DNA from: CAYMZZ01 sp046297935
Lineage (GTDB): Bacteria > Bacteroidota > Bacteroidia > Chitinophagales > Chitinophagaceae
Reading direction: 5' to 3'
DNA length: 64,000 bases
Assembly (NCBI GenBank): GCA_046297935.1
Contig: JBKBHA010000003.1
Coordinates: 186,001-250,000 of the forward strand
Both the position numbers and the translations under genes were made by a program. Shown here in pieces: positions 1 through 8,223 of the stretch (position 1 is its first letter; each line of letters begins with the position of its first letter). The notes under the pieces are model-generated. The model did not search any database and was not told the DNA's origin. It saw nothing but the letters and a program-made list of their open reading frames with translations.

Positions 1-1076
1 TAGACTACCGCCACATCGTTGAATTTGGCTGAACTTCCGTATTGACCAATGGTTAGCTGATATTGCTCCATCAAAATAGCCCATCCGCCGCCACTACGTT
101 TGTGCATCTTTCGAATAGTGTAGGGCACTCTTTCGTCTAATTTCAGACGTCGATCCGGATACAACCCCTCCAGGCTTACAAAAGCAGAATCAGTGATTTC
201 GGCTGTTCCCGGATTTATCTGGTAAAGAATAAGTTCGTTTTCAGGCATACGGCTGGTTTTGCTATCATCGGAATATCGAAATCCGGCCAGGAACAATTCC
301 TTACCGTTGCCTGACACAAAATCAATTCCGGGCAGGTATTTATCATCAAACACGAGCGGATACTCCCTTCGAATGGAATCGCCCAACGACAAGTGAGCGC
401 GATGGCCAACTTTAGCACGGCCGAACTTTTTTCCATCCTCCCGATATGGCCACTCTGCATCAAAACACAGTATCCCGTTATTGTCAACCACCAAACTTCC
501 GCCAGTTGAAAGATAGCTGCTTTGGCCGCTGTAAATTAACGCAGCGTCGGTTGTTGCAAATACAAAATACTGATAGTCGAATCGGCCCTTCTTAGGTAGA
601 TATTGAAAAGAATAAACCAGCAGTTTTGACCGGTCGGGCGAGTAGCTACTAAACACAATGCCAAGATGGCTACGATTCATGCCAGATAAAAGGGTGTCGG
701 ATATAATTGTTACTCCATCCAAAGCCACACGCGTCAACAACAAGTTCGTTTGGTTTGCTTTTTTATTCCGCAATACATGAAAATGAACCAGGTGATGTTG
801 GGTTGCGAGTGTTTGCAAATATTCTGCTGAGGACCACTCCTGTTTAGTAACCATGGGCTGATCAATCAGCAATCGCATATCACTTGAGAAGCAAAGTATA
901 TGATTTTCCTTTTTACTAACCTCCAATGTAAAAAAAAGCTTATCAGCCTCCATGCCAATAAACTTCATCGTGCCACTGATCGCCAGCTTCTCTGACCATT
1001 TCCATTCCAGTTTCTGTGCTTGTCCCTGGAGGCTGGCAAATATCACAATTACTAAAAACAAATGCAGCTTTCTCAT
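1..1076 (-). CDS. secreted protein of unknown function, 3' end outside window
   Basis: The minus frame from an ATG at 1076 is open for about 358 codons and runs off the left edge without a stop, so the gene is cut by the window. The product starts MRKLHLFLVIVIFASLQGQA, a typical Sec signal peptide ending near residue 21. The rest is soluble, rich in aromatic and short beta-strand-like stretches, with no cysteine cluster or catalytic motif that I recognise. It reads like a propeller-type or repeat-containing periplasmic protein, but that is a guess. It lies downstream of and in the same direction as the sulfur cluster, separated by 233 bases that include an AACAAC repeat, so co-transcription is uncertain. 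Confidence 0.75.
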   Translation of the reverse strand, partial: MRKLHLFLVIVIFASLQGQAQKLEWKWSEKLAISGTMKFIGMEADKLFFTLEVSKKENHILCFSSDMRLLIDQPMVTKQEWSSAEYLQTLATQHHLVHFHVLRNKKANQTNLLLTRVALDGVTIISDTLLSGMNRSHLGIVFSSYSPDRSKLLVYSFQYLPKKGRFDYQYFVFATTDAALIYSGQSSYLSTGGSLVVDNNGILCFDAEWPYREDGKKFGRAKVGHRAHLSLGDSIRREYPLVFDDKYLPGIDFVSGNGKELFLAGFRYSDDSKTSRMPENELILYQINPGTAEITDSAFVSLEGLYPDRRLKLDERVPYTIRKMHKRSGGGWAILMEQYQLTIGQYGSSAKFNDVAVV

Positions 1077-1242
1077 GTTGCGGGTTCACCTCGTTTGGTG
1101 GCACGCAAGGTACGGGGAGTTCTGCCAATTTCTACAATAGAAAAGAGAAACTGAAATGCAAACTAGGCAGATTGGGAATTTGGTAGCCCAAAACAACCAT
1201 TTCATAGCCTTTCATATCGAACTTGCTCAGCTCACCATACAG

Positions 1243-1309
1243 CTAAACAACAACACAACAAACAACACAACAAACAACTCAACAATTAAACAATTCAACA
1301 ATTCAACAA
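1243..1309. repeat. AACAAC / AACAATTC low-complexity repeat
   Basis: This stretch is built almost only from AACAAC, ACAACA and CAACAATT units and ends at the stop codon of the SoxB-like gene. It contains no T-tailed hairpin. It is one of several unrelated simple-sequence families sitting between genes in this window. Confidence 0.8.
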
Positions 1310-3040
1310 CTACCTAAATTCATAATCCACCCCATGTACCTGAGTTAGCAGTGATTGCGGGGCATCCAGAATTTTTGCAGCCATTGGCGGCGTGGGAGTG
1401 ACCGGCGAGTTTGCCTTCAGGTATTCCCGCATCACAGAATGCAGGGTGTGCGCCGTGTTTTTAGCATCCTTTACTCCTTTTATTCGGCAAAGCATATCAT
1501 CGGGGTCGCCGTCGCGTTCGCAGGCACAAATACTGTAAAGCTTTTCAGGCTCCAAAGGCAATCCCTTTACCCTGGCCTCCTGCACCCGCTTTCCTTTCTC
1601 TGCAAATGCATTAAAGCTTACTTCCAGTCCCTGAAACTTGATTACCCAACCTCCAAACCGTTCAGATGCATCGGCGGCAAACACATTGTTCAACTCCTTC
1701 TCGAGCCAGGCGCTTATCTGCTTACCTGTTACCCTGGCTGTTCTAACAATACTGTCAACCGGCAGCATGTCGAAAACATAACCTTCGGTTATTGGAATAT
1801 TTCCAGTATGATCGCGTGTGGTATTGGGCGGACAAAAGCGAAATCCGTTTGACAGGACTATATCGATATCGCTCATTTTCCAATGAAGCGCATTCAATAT
1901 CATGGTGTCAATAGTGTTTTCAACTACAAAATATCGATAAAGAGGAATGGTACTATATCCAACTACTTTATGAATTGAGTCAGCAAACGGCTGTTCATTA
2001 CGTTTGATCAGGCCGGATACATTTTTGTCTGCAGGTAAATGAGTGGACCTGATTTCAACGAGCTCATATTCATCATTCACCACTTTACCACCCTCGATGG
2101 TCAGCGTCAGTTTACCTACAAACGACCCGAATGCGCCGGGCTCAACCACTTTGGCGTACTTGCAAACAATAGGATTCCGAACCCGCTCATGCGTGTCGCC
2201 GCCCAGAATATAGTCTACCCCCTTACACTCGGGCAGGTTGGCCAGGTGAAGCTGCTGCGACAATCCAAGATGCGCAATGATCAACACATAGGCACACTGT
2301 TCCTGATTGCGTAACACATCCACATAATGCGCCAGATTCTCCTCGGGCTTTGTGTAAACAATACCTTTGCTGTAGTTGGGTGACTGGCGAATGGGTACCA
2401 GGGGATCCGTGTAGCCGAGAAATCCGATTTTTACACCGCGCACATTCCAGATATGATAAGGCTGAAATATCAGCTCCCCTTTCTGACCATTCCCCAGATC
2501 ATGATACATATTCGCGCAAATCTTGGGAGCAAACAGAGAACCGAGCAGTGTTTGCATAGCCTTCTTATAGTAAATCACTTCCCAGTTGCCCGGCAGGTAC
2601 AAGTCGTAGCCCATTTCGTTCAAAATGGGTACCATAGCCTGCCCGGTTGTTTTGACCGACAATTCACTTCCCTGAAACATGTCGCCGGTATCCAGAATAA
2701 ACGTGTGCTGGTTTCTTCTTCGTTCCTGTTTAAAGTAGGTAGCCAGATGAGCATAACCACCTGTTTTTCGAAAAACCGATTTTTCATTTTCCCAAAACAA
2801 CTCATCGTGTGGGTGAACCTGACAATGCACATCGGTTGTTTGTAGAATGGTGAGCACAAAGGGTTTACTGTCATCGTCGTTTTCTTTGTGCCCATTTCCC
2901 TCCAGCGCATTCGCCAACAAAGGGCTATTTATTCCTGTTGCCAAGCCAAGGCCCAGCCCCAACTGTCCGGCCTTTTTAATAAACCCTCGGCGGCTGTTCT
3001 CAGCTTCTGGTTGAAATGTGCTTTGTTTAAGTTCTGACAT
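1310..3040 (-). CDS. SoxB-like thiosulfohydrolase / 5'-nucleotidase family protein, Tat-exported
   Basis: The product is a 576-residue calcineurin-like phosphoesterase with a C-terminal 5'-nucleotidase domain. SoxB enzymes of this family hydrolyse the sulfonate from a sulfur-carrier cysteine in the periplasm during thiosulfate oxidation. A Tat signal SRRGFIK is at residues 16-22. The first metal site is D70-V-H72 and the second includes GD at 119-120. At 152-154 the usual nucleotidase NHE reads NWE; SoxB proteins also carry a tryptophan here, as I recall. GGYAHLA at 94-100 and HERVRNP are also SoxB-like. I use ATG 3040 because the frame extension to 3268 overlaps the cytochrome gene. It is last in the operon, 22 bases after the TsdA-like gene. 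No SoxYZ or SoxAX is nearby, so the carrier is unknown; a nucleotidase role cannot be excluded. Confidence 0.8.
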   Translation of the reverse strand: MSELKQSTFQPEAENSRRGFIKKAGQLGLGLGLATGINSPLLANALEGNGHKENDDDSKPFVLTILQTTDVHCQVHPHDELFWENEKSVFRKTGGYAHLATYFKQERRRNQHTFILDTGDMFQGSELSVKTTGQAMVPILNEMGYDLYLPGNWEVIYYKKAMQTLLGSLFAPKICANMYHDLGNGQKGELIFQPYHIWNVRGVKIGFLGYTDPLVPIRQSPNYSKGIVYTKPEENLAHYVDVLRNQEQCAYVLIIAHLGLSQQLHLANLPECKGVDYILGGDTHERVRNPIVCKYAKVVEPGAFGSFVGKLTLTIEGGKVVNDEYELVEIRSTHLPADKNVSGLIKRNEQPFADSIHKVVGYSTIPLYRYFVVENTIDTMILNALHWKMSDIDIVLSNGFRFCPPNTTRDHTGNIPITEGYVFDMLPVDSIVRTARVTGKQISAWLEKELNNVFAADASERFGGWVIKFQGLEVSFNAFAEKGKRVQEARVKGLPLEPEKLYSICACERDGDPDDMLCRIKGVKDAKNTAHTLHSVMREYLKANSPVTPTPPMAAKILDAPQSLLTQVHGVDYEFR

Positions 3041-3062
3041 GGCAATCGTTTTTCGGTGAGGC

Positions 3063-4079
3063 CTATTGTGGATGATCTGTTGTCTGGCTCTCCCGCTTTT
3101 TTCTGGCAGCCAGTATAGGTTCAAAGGGACCGAACTTATGTTGTTGTTCTGTAAAGCCGTCGTCGTAAGGACCAAACGGATGATCGATGGGTTTTTTTGA
3201 AATGTTGGGCCAATCACCACTGAGATCTTTTGAAGGCCGGGGTCGTGAATTGACGAAAGCCGCAACATCCCAGGCTTCTTCGTTGCTCAATGCCGGCGAA
3301 TGATGAGTGGCCTGATTGAAAGGCATATTATCTTTCACATAACCGGCAAACCTCGATAGGCGGTAGAGGCCAGCGCCATCATTATAACTGAATGACCCCC
3401 ACAGTGGCGGATAAGCATACCCGATCCCATCAGGATTGGCGACACCTTCGCCATTGGCACCATGGCAACTTTGACATTTGGCACTATACACCAGTGCTCC
3501 TCGTTCAGGATCCGCCGCACGGTTCAGATAAGGCAATTCTGTAATTCCCGAGCCGGCGGGCTTTTGTCCCTTTTCCACTTTTTGGCCCAGCCATTGAATG
3601 TATGCAACAATGGCCCGCATTTCACGGCTATTGCTGTCTACAGCAACACCATTGAGACTACGTTCAAAGCAATCATTCACCCGTTTGGGAATTGTTTCAA
3701 TGCTGCCACTTCGATCCCTCCATTTGGGATAGGTGGAATTAACTGCTCCAAAATTATTACCCCATGCTTTGCGGCCTGCCTGTAAGTGGCAGTTCTGGCA
3801 ATTCATACCATTGGTAATGGCCTTTACGGAGCCGTGCGGACCAAAATATTCTGCCGTATGGGCTACCAGACTCTGACCATAAATAATCAGCTCACGTTCG
3901 GCACCTTCCAGTTCACGATCGAGATAGAGACTGGGTGCCACCCAATGGTCATTCACAGCCTGTTCAACCGACGGCTTTGAGGCGCGAGTACTTTCTTTTA
4001 TTACCTGTCTGGTAATAACGGTGATTAGTCCGCCGACTATCAGTATAATAGGCCAGTTTTCCTTCCAGTTTAGTTTCAT
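3063..4079 (-). CDS. TsdA-like dihaem c-type cytochrome (thiosulfate dehydrogenase family)
   Basis: The 338-residue protein has an N-terminal membrane anchor (about residues 10-23) followed by two haem c domains with CQNCH at 94-98 and CQSCH at 202-206. RVNDCFERSLNG at 133-144 corresponds to the TsdA region that supplies a cysteine axial ligand to haem 1 (candidate C137), and NMPF at 251-254 offers methionine as ligand to haem 2. TsdA enzymes couple two thiosulfates to tetrathionate, or the reverse, in the periplasm. The match to TsdA is by motif only. The gene sits between the YeeE/YedE pair and the SoxB-like gene, which supports a thiosulfate role. Direction of catalysis and electron partner cannot be told from sequence. 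Confidence 0.82.
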   Translation of the reverse strand: MKLNWKENWPIILIVGGLITVITRQVIKESTRASKPSVEQAVNDHWVAPSLYLDRELEGAERELIIYGQSLVAHTAEYFGPHGSVKAITNGMNCQNCHLQAGRKAWGNNFGAVNSTYPKWRDRSGSIETIPKRVNDCFERSLNGVAVDSNSREMRAIVAYIQWLGQKVEKGQKPAGSGITELPYLNRAADPERGALVYSAKCQSCHGANGEGVANPDGIGYAYPPLWGSFSYNDGAGLYRLSRFAGYVKDNMPFNQATHHSPALSNEEAWDVAAFVNSRPRPSKDLSGDWPNISKKPIDHPFGPYDDGFTEQQHKFGPFEPILAARKKRESQTTDHPQ

Positions 4080-4126
4080 ATGACCTTACAGGTTTTGAAA
4101 TTAGGATGGTTGCCGATCAATCTGCA

Positions 4127-4660
4127 CTAATGAGGCAATTTTTCACGGAAAAATCCATAAGTCCAGGTGCCGGCAATTGCGCTCAACACTACTACTGCAA
4201 TTACAAAAAAGCCAGAGCCAATTTGTGCAAACAGCGGTCCGGGGCAGGCACCGGTAAGGGCCCAACCCAGACCAAACAGGAGACCACCATACACCTGTCC
4301 CTTGTTAAACTTCTTCGGGTGAAATTCAATGCTTTCGCCATGAATCGTCTTCACTTTGTAGCGCTTGATAAGCCATACAGAAATGGCAGCAACCACAACC
4401 GCAGTACCTATTATTCCGTACATGTGAAAACTTTGCAAACGGAACATTTCCTGGATACGGAACCAGGAAATAATTTCCGCTTTTACAAATACAACTCCAA
4501 ATACGAGCCCCACAGCCAGGTACTTGAAATTGTACCACCATGGGTGCGTTCTGGCGGACTCATTTACACATATGCTGTCGAGTGATCGCACTTCAAAATC
4601 CTTATCCTCACCCGTAGTAGCAACAGATTGCGATAAGATGGTATCTTTTATGTTTTCCAT
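4127..4660 (-). CDS. YeeE/YedE-family sulfur transporter, second half (DUF6691-like)
   Basis: The 177-residue membrane protein has about four hydrophobic helices after a 45-residue polar N-terminus. The signature GWALTGACPGPLFAQIG (about 132-148, C139) is the conserved cysteine loop of the YeeE/YedE family, whose members move thiosulfate or other sulfur species through relay cysteines. Split two-gene forms are common in Bacteroidota and proteobacterial sulfur clusters. It lies 28 bases downstream of the first half and 47 bases before the cytochrome gene, so both halves are probably made from one message and assemble together. Substrate is inferred from context. Confidence 0.85.
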   Translation of the reverse strand: MENIKDTILSQSVATTGEDKDFEVRSLDSICVNESARTHPWWYNFKYLAVGLVFGVVFVKAEIISWFRIQEMFRLQSFHMYGIIGTAVVVAAISVWLIKRYKVKTIHGESIEFHPKKFNKGQVYGGLLFGLGWALTGACPGPLFAQIGSGFFVIAVVVLSAIAGTWTYGFFREKLPH

Positions 4661-4688
4661 TTCGTTTCGTTAGAATTTAGAAAAGTGA

Positions 4689-5252
4689 TTAGAGTCGGAG
4701 TATAAAAGGCAAAATAAGATTGGCCATAATAAAGCCACCTACCATGAACATAATCGTTGCTACCAGCGAAGGCCATTGCAGATTACTGAGGCCCATGATT
4801 GCATGTCCGGAAGTACAACCTCCGGCATAGCGGGCACCAAAACCAACCAAAAATCCGCCTCCTACCAGCATGATCAGTCCACGCAGACTGAACAGACTTT
4901 CCCACGAAAAAAGTTCCTTTGGCAAAAGACCGCTACGATCGTTAATACCATAAGAGTTTAATTCGTCGGACAATGCAGCATTTACTTCCACCGGATCAGG
5001 GTTCGCAAGCAGGGTTGCCGCAATGATTGAACCCAGCAATATTCCTCCCACAAAAAAGAAATTCCAGATTTCTTTTTTCCAGTTGTATTGAAAGAACTTT
5101 ATGCCAGCGGGAAAACAAGCGGCACAAGCATGCCGGAGATTTGCTGAAATGCCGAAATGTTTATTTCCCAGCAACAGCAATGCAGGCACGATTAATCCAA
5201 TCAGGGCTCCCGCCACATACCAGGGCCAGGGTTGCTTCAAAATATCTAACAT
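4689..5252 (-). CDS. YeeE/YedE-family sulfur transporter, first half
   Basis: The 187-residue protein has about four to five membrane helices. RYAGGCTSGHAIMGLS at about 141-156 (C146) is the typical YeeE/YedE cysteine motif, and an extra HACAACFPAG segment (C43, C46) lies after the first helix. With the next gene it makes up one split transporter likely importing thiosulfate or a related sulfur compound. It is the first gene of a four-gene unit (transporter halves, TsdA-like cytochrome, SoxB-like hydrolase) and has its own Crp-like promoter 24-67 bases upstream of the start. Confidence 0.85.
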   Translation of the reverse strand: MLDILKQPWPWYVAGALIGLIVPALLLLGNKHFGISANLRHACAACFPAGIKFFQYNWKKEIWNFFFVGGILLGSIIAATLLANPDPVEVNAALSDELNSYGINDRSGLLPKELFSWESLFSLRGLIMLVGGGFLVGFGARYAGGCTSGHAIMGLSNLQWPSLVATIMFMVGGFIMANLILPFILRL

Positions 5253-5275
5253 AGTTCTTGCGATTTGAGTAAATA

Positions 5276-5319
5276 CAAAAATGAACTTTGAGCGCGAGTT
5301 TATAAGTGATCTGCGTCAC
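5276..5319 (-). promoter_or_regulatory. Crp-type promoter of the YeeE/TsdA/SoxB unit
   Basis: A perfect GTGA-TCTGCG-TCAC palindrome lies at 5306-5319. On the minus strand it precedes CATTTTTG (5276-5283), a one-base variant of the Bacteroidota -7 box TAnnTTTG. The centres are 33 bases apart, which would place the palindrome near -41 as for a class II activator. No -33 TTTG is evident, consistent with activator dependence. The likely binder is the Crp/Fnr protein at 11565-12197; this is inference. Confidence 0.65.
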
Positions 5320-5378
5320 ATATGTATTAGAAACCTGCATGTTTTGGTTGGCTTTTGCAATTTCAGTTGTTCTGTTCC

Positions 5379-5572
5379 TGCAGATGACGCAGATTATATT
5401 TCCCGTGCGCTGTTCAATTCTAATTGCTCACCGATTTCTTCTGTGTAAATCTGTGTACCGATCTGTGAAAATCTGTGGGAACAGAAAACCCAAAACGGCA
5501 GCCACCCGCGCGCGTGCAATAGTTCAGTTACCGCAGATCGCGCAGATTTTTGCGCAGATGACGCAGATCTAA
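5379..5572. repeat. interspersed CGCAGAT / AATCTGTG repeats
   Basis: The spacer contains GCAGATGACGCAGAT twice (about 5379-5394 and 5554-5569), with GCAGATCGCGCAGATT between, and several ATCTGTG units at 5447-5480. No gene of convincing composition is present. Such CGCAGAT-type repeats occur between genes in other Bacteroidota. It separates the OprD-like gene stop from the promoter of the YeeE unit. Confidence 0.65.
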
Positions 5573-5586
5573 GTTAGAAGCGAGCT

Positions 5587-7008
5587 CTAAAAGTGGTAGT
5601 TAACCACCAGGTTCCAAACGCTCATATCAACTTTGTTGATCACATAGCGATCGTTGCCAAAGCTGTTGCCGGTCTTGGTTTTATGAACGAATAACAATTG
5701 AGTATCGAACCCCTTCAAGAAGCCACTGAACTCATAACGCAGATCAAGATTCAGTTGCCCGTACGAGGGCATGCCATATTTATTAAGCCGGTAATTTGTT
5801 ACCGAAGGAAGATCATAATAGCCGATAGCAGCTTCTGCCTTTAGTCGGATCTTAGGAATCTTATAGCCTGTTTTCAGTACAAATGCATGTACATCCCCCA
5901 GTCCTTCATTGCGCTCTCTTGGTAAAAAGGTAAAGAACGGATCGCGACCCCATTCGCGTGGCATGAGGTATCGACCAGCGGAATTAATTCGGTTATAGTT
6001 CATCGAACCACTCCATCGACTTCCCTGCCAGCCCACAAGTGCGCCAAAAGTCTGCGAGTGGCCATTTCTGGAAAAATACGCTTTTGCCGGATCCGTGTTG
6101 CCGCCGTCAGCAACAGCATCCTGTCGGATCATTTGAACAGCAGTTATCCATTTGGATCTTTCAGAAACGGGAAAACTAAAGTCTACCTGCAATAAAAGTG
6201 AATTAAAAACATTTTCAACAAAGAGATCGGATAGCCGGATTTTGATATTCTTGTTGATATCATGGCTGAGATTCAGTAATGCCACGCCTTTCGATTCAAT
6301 ATTTCCAGCATAATCCGAACGGGTCCCCTCTGTATTTACTCCCTGCGGATATAAGCCAATCGATTCGCCGATCTTATACCATGCTACCGTGCTGCGTGGA
6401 GAAATTTGGTAAAAGATTCCGGCATCCAGTTTTGTCTTCTTCCATTCATGTATTTCGGCATAAAGTCCGCCGATATTGGTAGGCCTCATGCGACCGTCCT
6501 GCAAATTGATGAAAGGAGTATTTATTTGCTGTTTGCCAAAAATAATCTGGGTGCCTTTGTGCCGGTACTTCAAGTACAGTTCTTCGAGCCGATCGATATC
6601 ACTTTTATTATCCGGGTCGGTGAGGTCGAAAAGTCCCACTTCATACCGATTGGCCTGGCTAGTAGCGGGGTCTGGCTTAACAAGGTCAGAGGATCCGATA
6701 TTGTAAACAAAAAATCCGCTAACGCCAAACTGAAACCCGTAAAAAGGAGCTGTTTCATATTTTACACCTCCCCCAACTGCGTTGGCGTAGTAGTCTGTAA
6801 GACCTGAACTGTTGTCAGTGGCCATGAAAAAATATCGAAAATGGCCATGCATTTGCCCCTTCCTGAATGCATAGAGTAAGGATGTGGAATCCTCCAATTG
6901 CCTTTTCTCTCCCTGCCAAAGGGCTGATTTCTCCGACAAGTCCTGGTGCTGTGCATCAAGCCCAGCCACATTCAATATTCCGACCAGCGCAATTAAAATT
7001 CGTTTCAT
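5587..7008 (-). CDS. OprD-like outer-membrane channel
   Basis: The 473-residue protein begins with a Sec signal (MKRILIALVGILNVAGLDAQ) and continues as alternating amphipathic strands ending in NYHF, the terminal aromatic expected of an outer-membrane beta-barrel. Length, the FGKQQINTPF segment (about residues 158-167) and the arrangement resemble the OprD porin family. It follows the secreted DsrE-like gene by 48 bases in the same direction, so it probably supplies an outer-membrane route for sulfur compounds or is co-induced with them. Substrate is not visible from sequence. Confidence 0.75.
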   Translation of the reverse strand: MKRILIALVGILNVAGLDAQHQDLSEKSALWQGEKRQLEDSTSLLYAFRKGQMHGHFRYFFMATDNSSGLTDYYANAVGGGVKYETAPFYGFQFGVSGFFVYNIGSSDLVKPDPATSQANRYEVGLFDLTDPDNKSDIDRLEELYLKYRHKGTQIIFGKQQINTPFINLQDGRMRPTNIGGLYAEIHEWKKTKLDAGIFYQISPRSTVAWYKIGESIGLYPQGVNTEGTRSDYAGNIESKGVALLNLSHDINKNIKIRLSDLFVENVFNSLLLQVDFSFPVSERSKWITAVQMIRQDAVADGGNTDPAKAYFSRNGHSQTFGALVGWQGSRWSGSMNYNRINSAGRYLMPREWGRDPFFTFLPRERNEGLGDVHAFVLKTGYKIPKIRLKAEAAIGYYDLPSVTNYRLNKYGMPSYGQLNLDLRYEFSGFLKGFDTQLLFVHKTKTGNSFGNDRYVINKVDMSVWNLVVNYHF

Positions 7009-7056
7009 TCCTCTACAATACTCTTTTGAAATCTTAATCGGGCTGGAGATTGCTCG

Positions 7057-7518
7057 CTAAAAACCAACTTTTATATAACTCCAGCCCTGTTCCTGCTTCA
7101 TCACAATTTCTCCTACCCCCATCGGCACAAAGCCTGCTTCGGGAATGATGGAAGCCTTATCTATTTTGCGTTCACGCAAAGTGTTTTCGCAGGCCACAAA
7201 AACAATTCCCTCTTTGGTGAATGCGCCAATCTTTTGGCGCTGGGTAGTTTTTTCCTTCATCAGCATAGCAATACCCGGACCATGTACTACCACTTCAATG
7301 GCCACCGTTTCGCCCCAGCCTTCGCGCAAATGTTTGATATTATTCATCAGGCCTTTCCACACCAGGGTATCACTGCTACTCATGTGCATGACAATGCGAT
7401 GTTTTATCTGGTCAGACTCGCGTGATTCTGTTCCGCTTGCTGATGCATCGTTTTGGGCCGATATATTGCCGGCCATAACAAGCGTGAAGGTCACAATGGA
7501 AAGGATTTGCCTAAACAT
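7057..7518 (-). CDS. secreted DsrE-family protein
   Basis: The 153-residue protein has a signal peptide (about 1-21) and a DsrE/F-like domain. The motif IVFVACENTL (about 105-114, C110) is the conserved cysteine loop of the DsrE-like group found beside rhodaneses in sulfur-oxidation clusters, where the cysteine can carry a persulfide. Only one cysteine remains in the predicted mature protein. It lies between the two rhodanese genes and the OprD-like channel, and probably acts as a periplasmic sulfur carrier or binder. The role is inferred from family and neighbours. Confidence 0.8.
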   Translation of the reverse strand: MFRQILSIVTFTLVMAGNISAQNDASASGTESRESDQIKHRIVMHMSSSDTLVWKGLMNNIKHLREGWGETVAIEVVVHGPGIAMLMKEKTTQRQKIGAFTKEGIVFVACENTLRERKIDKASIIPEAGFVPMGVGEIVMKQEQGWSYIKVGF

Positions 7519-7563
7519 ATGCGTGTGTTTTGTTTCCAGTTTCGACTCAGCCCGGCAGAAAGC

Positions 7564-7878
7564 TTACTGAATTTTCGTCTGCAGCGAATTCCAGGCTCCT
7601 CCATTGTAGCATTCAATACCTGCCGCCTGCAGCATATTTTTTGCCATTCCGCTCCGGTTGCCACTACGGCAACAGGTTATCACTGGTTTGTTTTTCTTTT
7701 TCAACTCAGGCAGTTTTGCCTTTATCTGATCCAGCGGAATATGCACCGAGCCCTTGATATGACCACTTCGATATTCACTGCTGGTACGAACATCTACAAT
7801 CAATGCACCACGTTTCAGGAGAGCATTAAAATCTACCGAAGGGCCGGCACCGAAAAGTCGTTTTATGAATCCAAACAT
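7564..7878 (-). CDS. single-domain rhodanese
   Basis: The 104-residue protein has an N-terminal hydrophobic stretch (MFGFIKRLFG) followed by one rhodanese domain. The active loop TCCRSGNRSG places the sulfur-accepting cysteine at residue 70, and DVRTSSEYRSGHIKG is the usual CH2A-type segment. Rhodaneses transfer sulfane sulfur through a cysteine persulfide. I choose ATG 7878; a TTG at 7887 in the same frame would overlap the preceding stop. It begins 5 bases after the other rhodanese gene, so the pair is translationally close and duplicated, but the two share little beyond the loop. Confidence 0.9.
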   Translation of the reverse strand: MFGFIKRLFGAGPSVDFNALLKRGALIVDVRTSSEYRSGHIKGSVHIPLDQIKAKLPELKKKNKPVITCCRSGNRSGMAKNMLQAAGIECYNGGAWNSLQTKIQ

Positions 7879-7883
7879 ACGAA

Positions 7884-8165
7884 TCAATTTAAATGGTAAA
7901 GCAGGTCGTCGAGGCCACCACCGTTATAAATATTTTTTACACCCTTTTGTTGCAGGTATGCTACCGCCTGCCCACTTCGATTGCCGCTGCGGCAGTAAAA
8001 TACCACCGGAACCTCCCCTAGCCTATCAATCTCGGCATAACGGGTCTGAAACTGATCCAGTGGAATATGGACGGCACCATTCAGGTGCCCGGAATTGAAC
8101 TCCGCCACTGTACGCACGTCAACGAATCGGGTATCCGGATGCCGGATAATTTCTAAAAAGGTCAT
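7884..8165 (-). CDS. single-domain rhodanese
   Basis: The 93-residue cytoplasmic protein is a minimal rhodanese with the loop FYCRSGNRSGQ (C58) and the segment DVRTVAEFNSGHLNG. Its active loop CRSGNRSG is identical to that of the next gene. It follows the persulfide dioxygenase-rhodanese fusion by 58 bases in the same unit, so a role in moving sulfane sulfur to or from that enzyme or to thiols is likely. No signal peptide is present. Confidence 0.92.
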   Translation of the reverse strand: MTFLEIIRHPDTRFVDVRTVAEFNSGHLNGAVHIPLDQFQTRYAEIDRLGEVPVVFYCRSGNRSGQAVAYLQQKGVKNIYNGGGLDDLLYHLN

Positions 8166-8223
8166 TTCAATAAATTTTACAGGATAGTGATTGAATCGAA
8201 TAAATGCGCATCCTTAGTACCGT

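Noticed and set aside
1355..1852. 165-residue plus-strand ORF inside the SoxB-like gene
   Set aside because: It is antisense to a well-supported gene and has no signal, domain or start context.
1310..3040. Plain periplasmic 5'-nucleotidase
   Set aside because: NWE instead of NHE, the Tat signal and the TsdA/YeeE neighbours favour SoxB-like function, although a nucleotidase role is not fully excluded.
3063..3268. N-terminal extension of the SoxB-like frame
   Set aside because: It overlaps the cytochrome gene and would bury the Tat signal 76 residues from the start.
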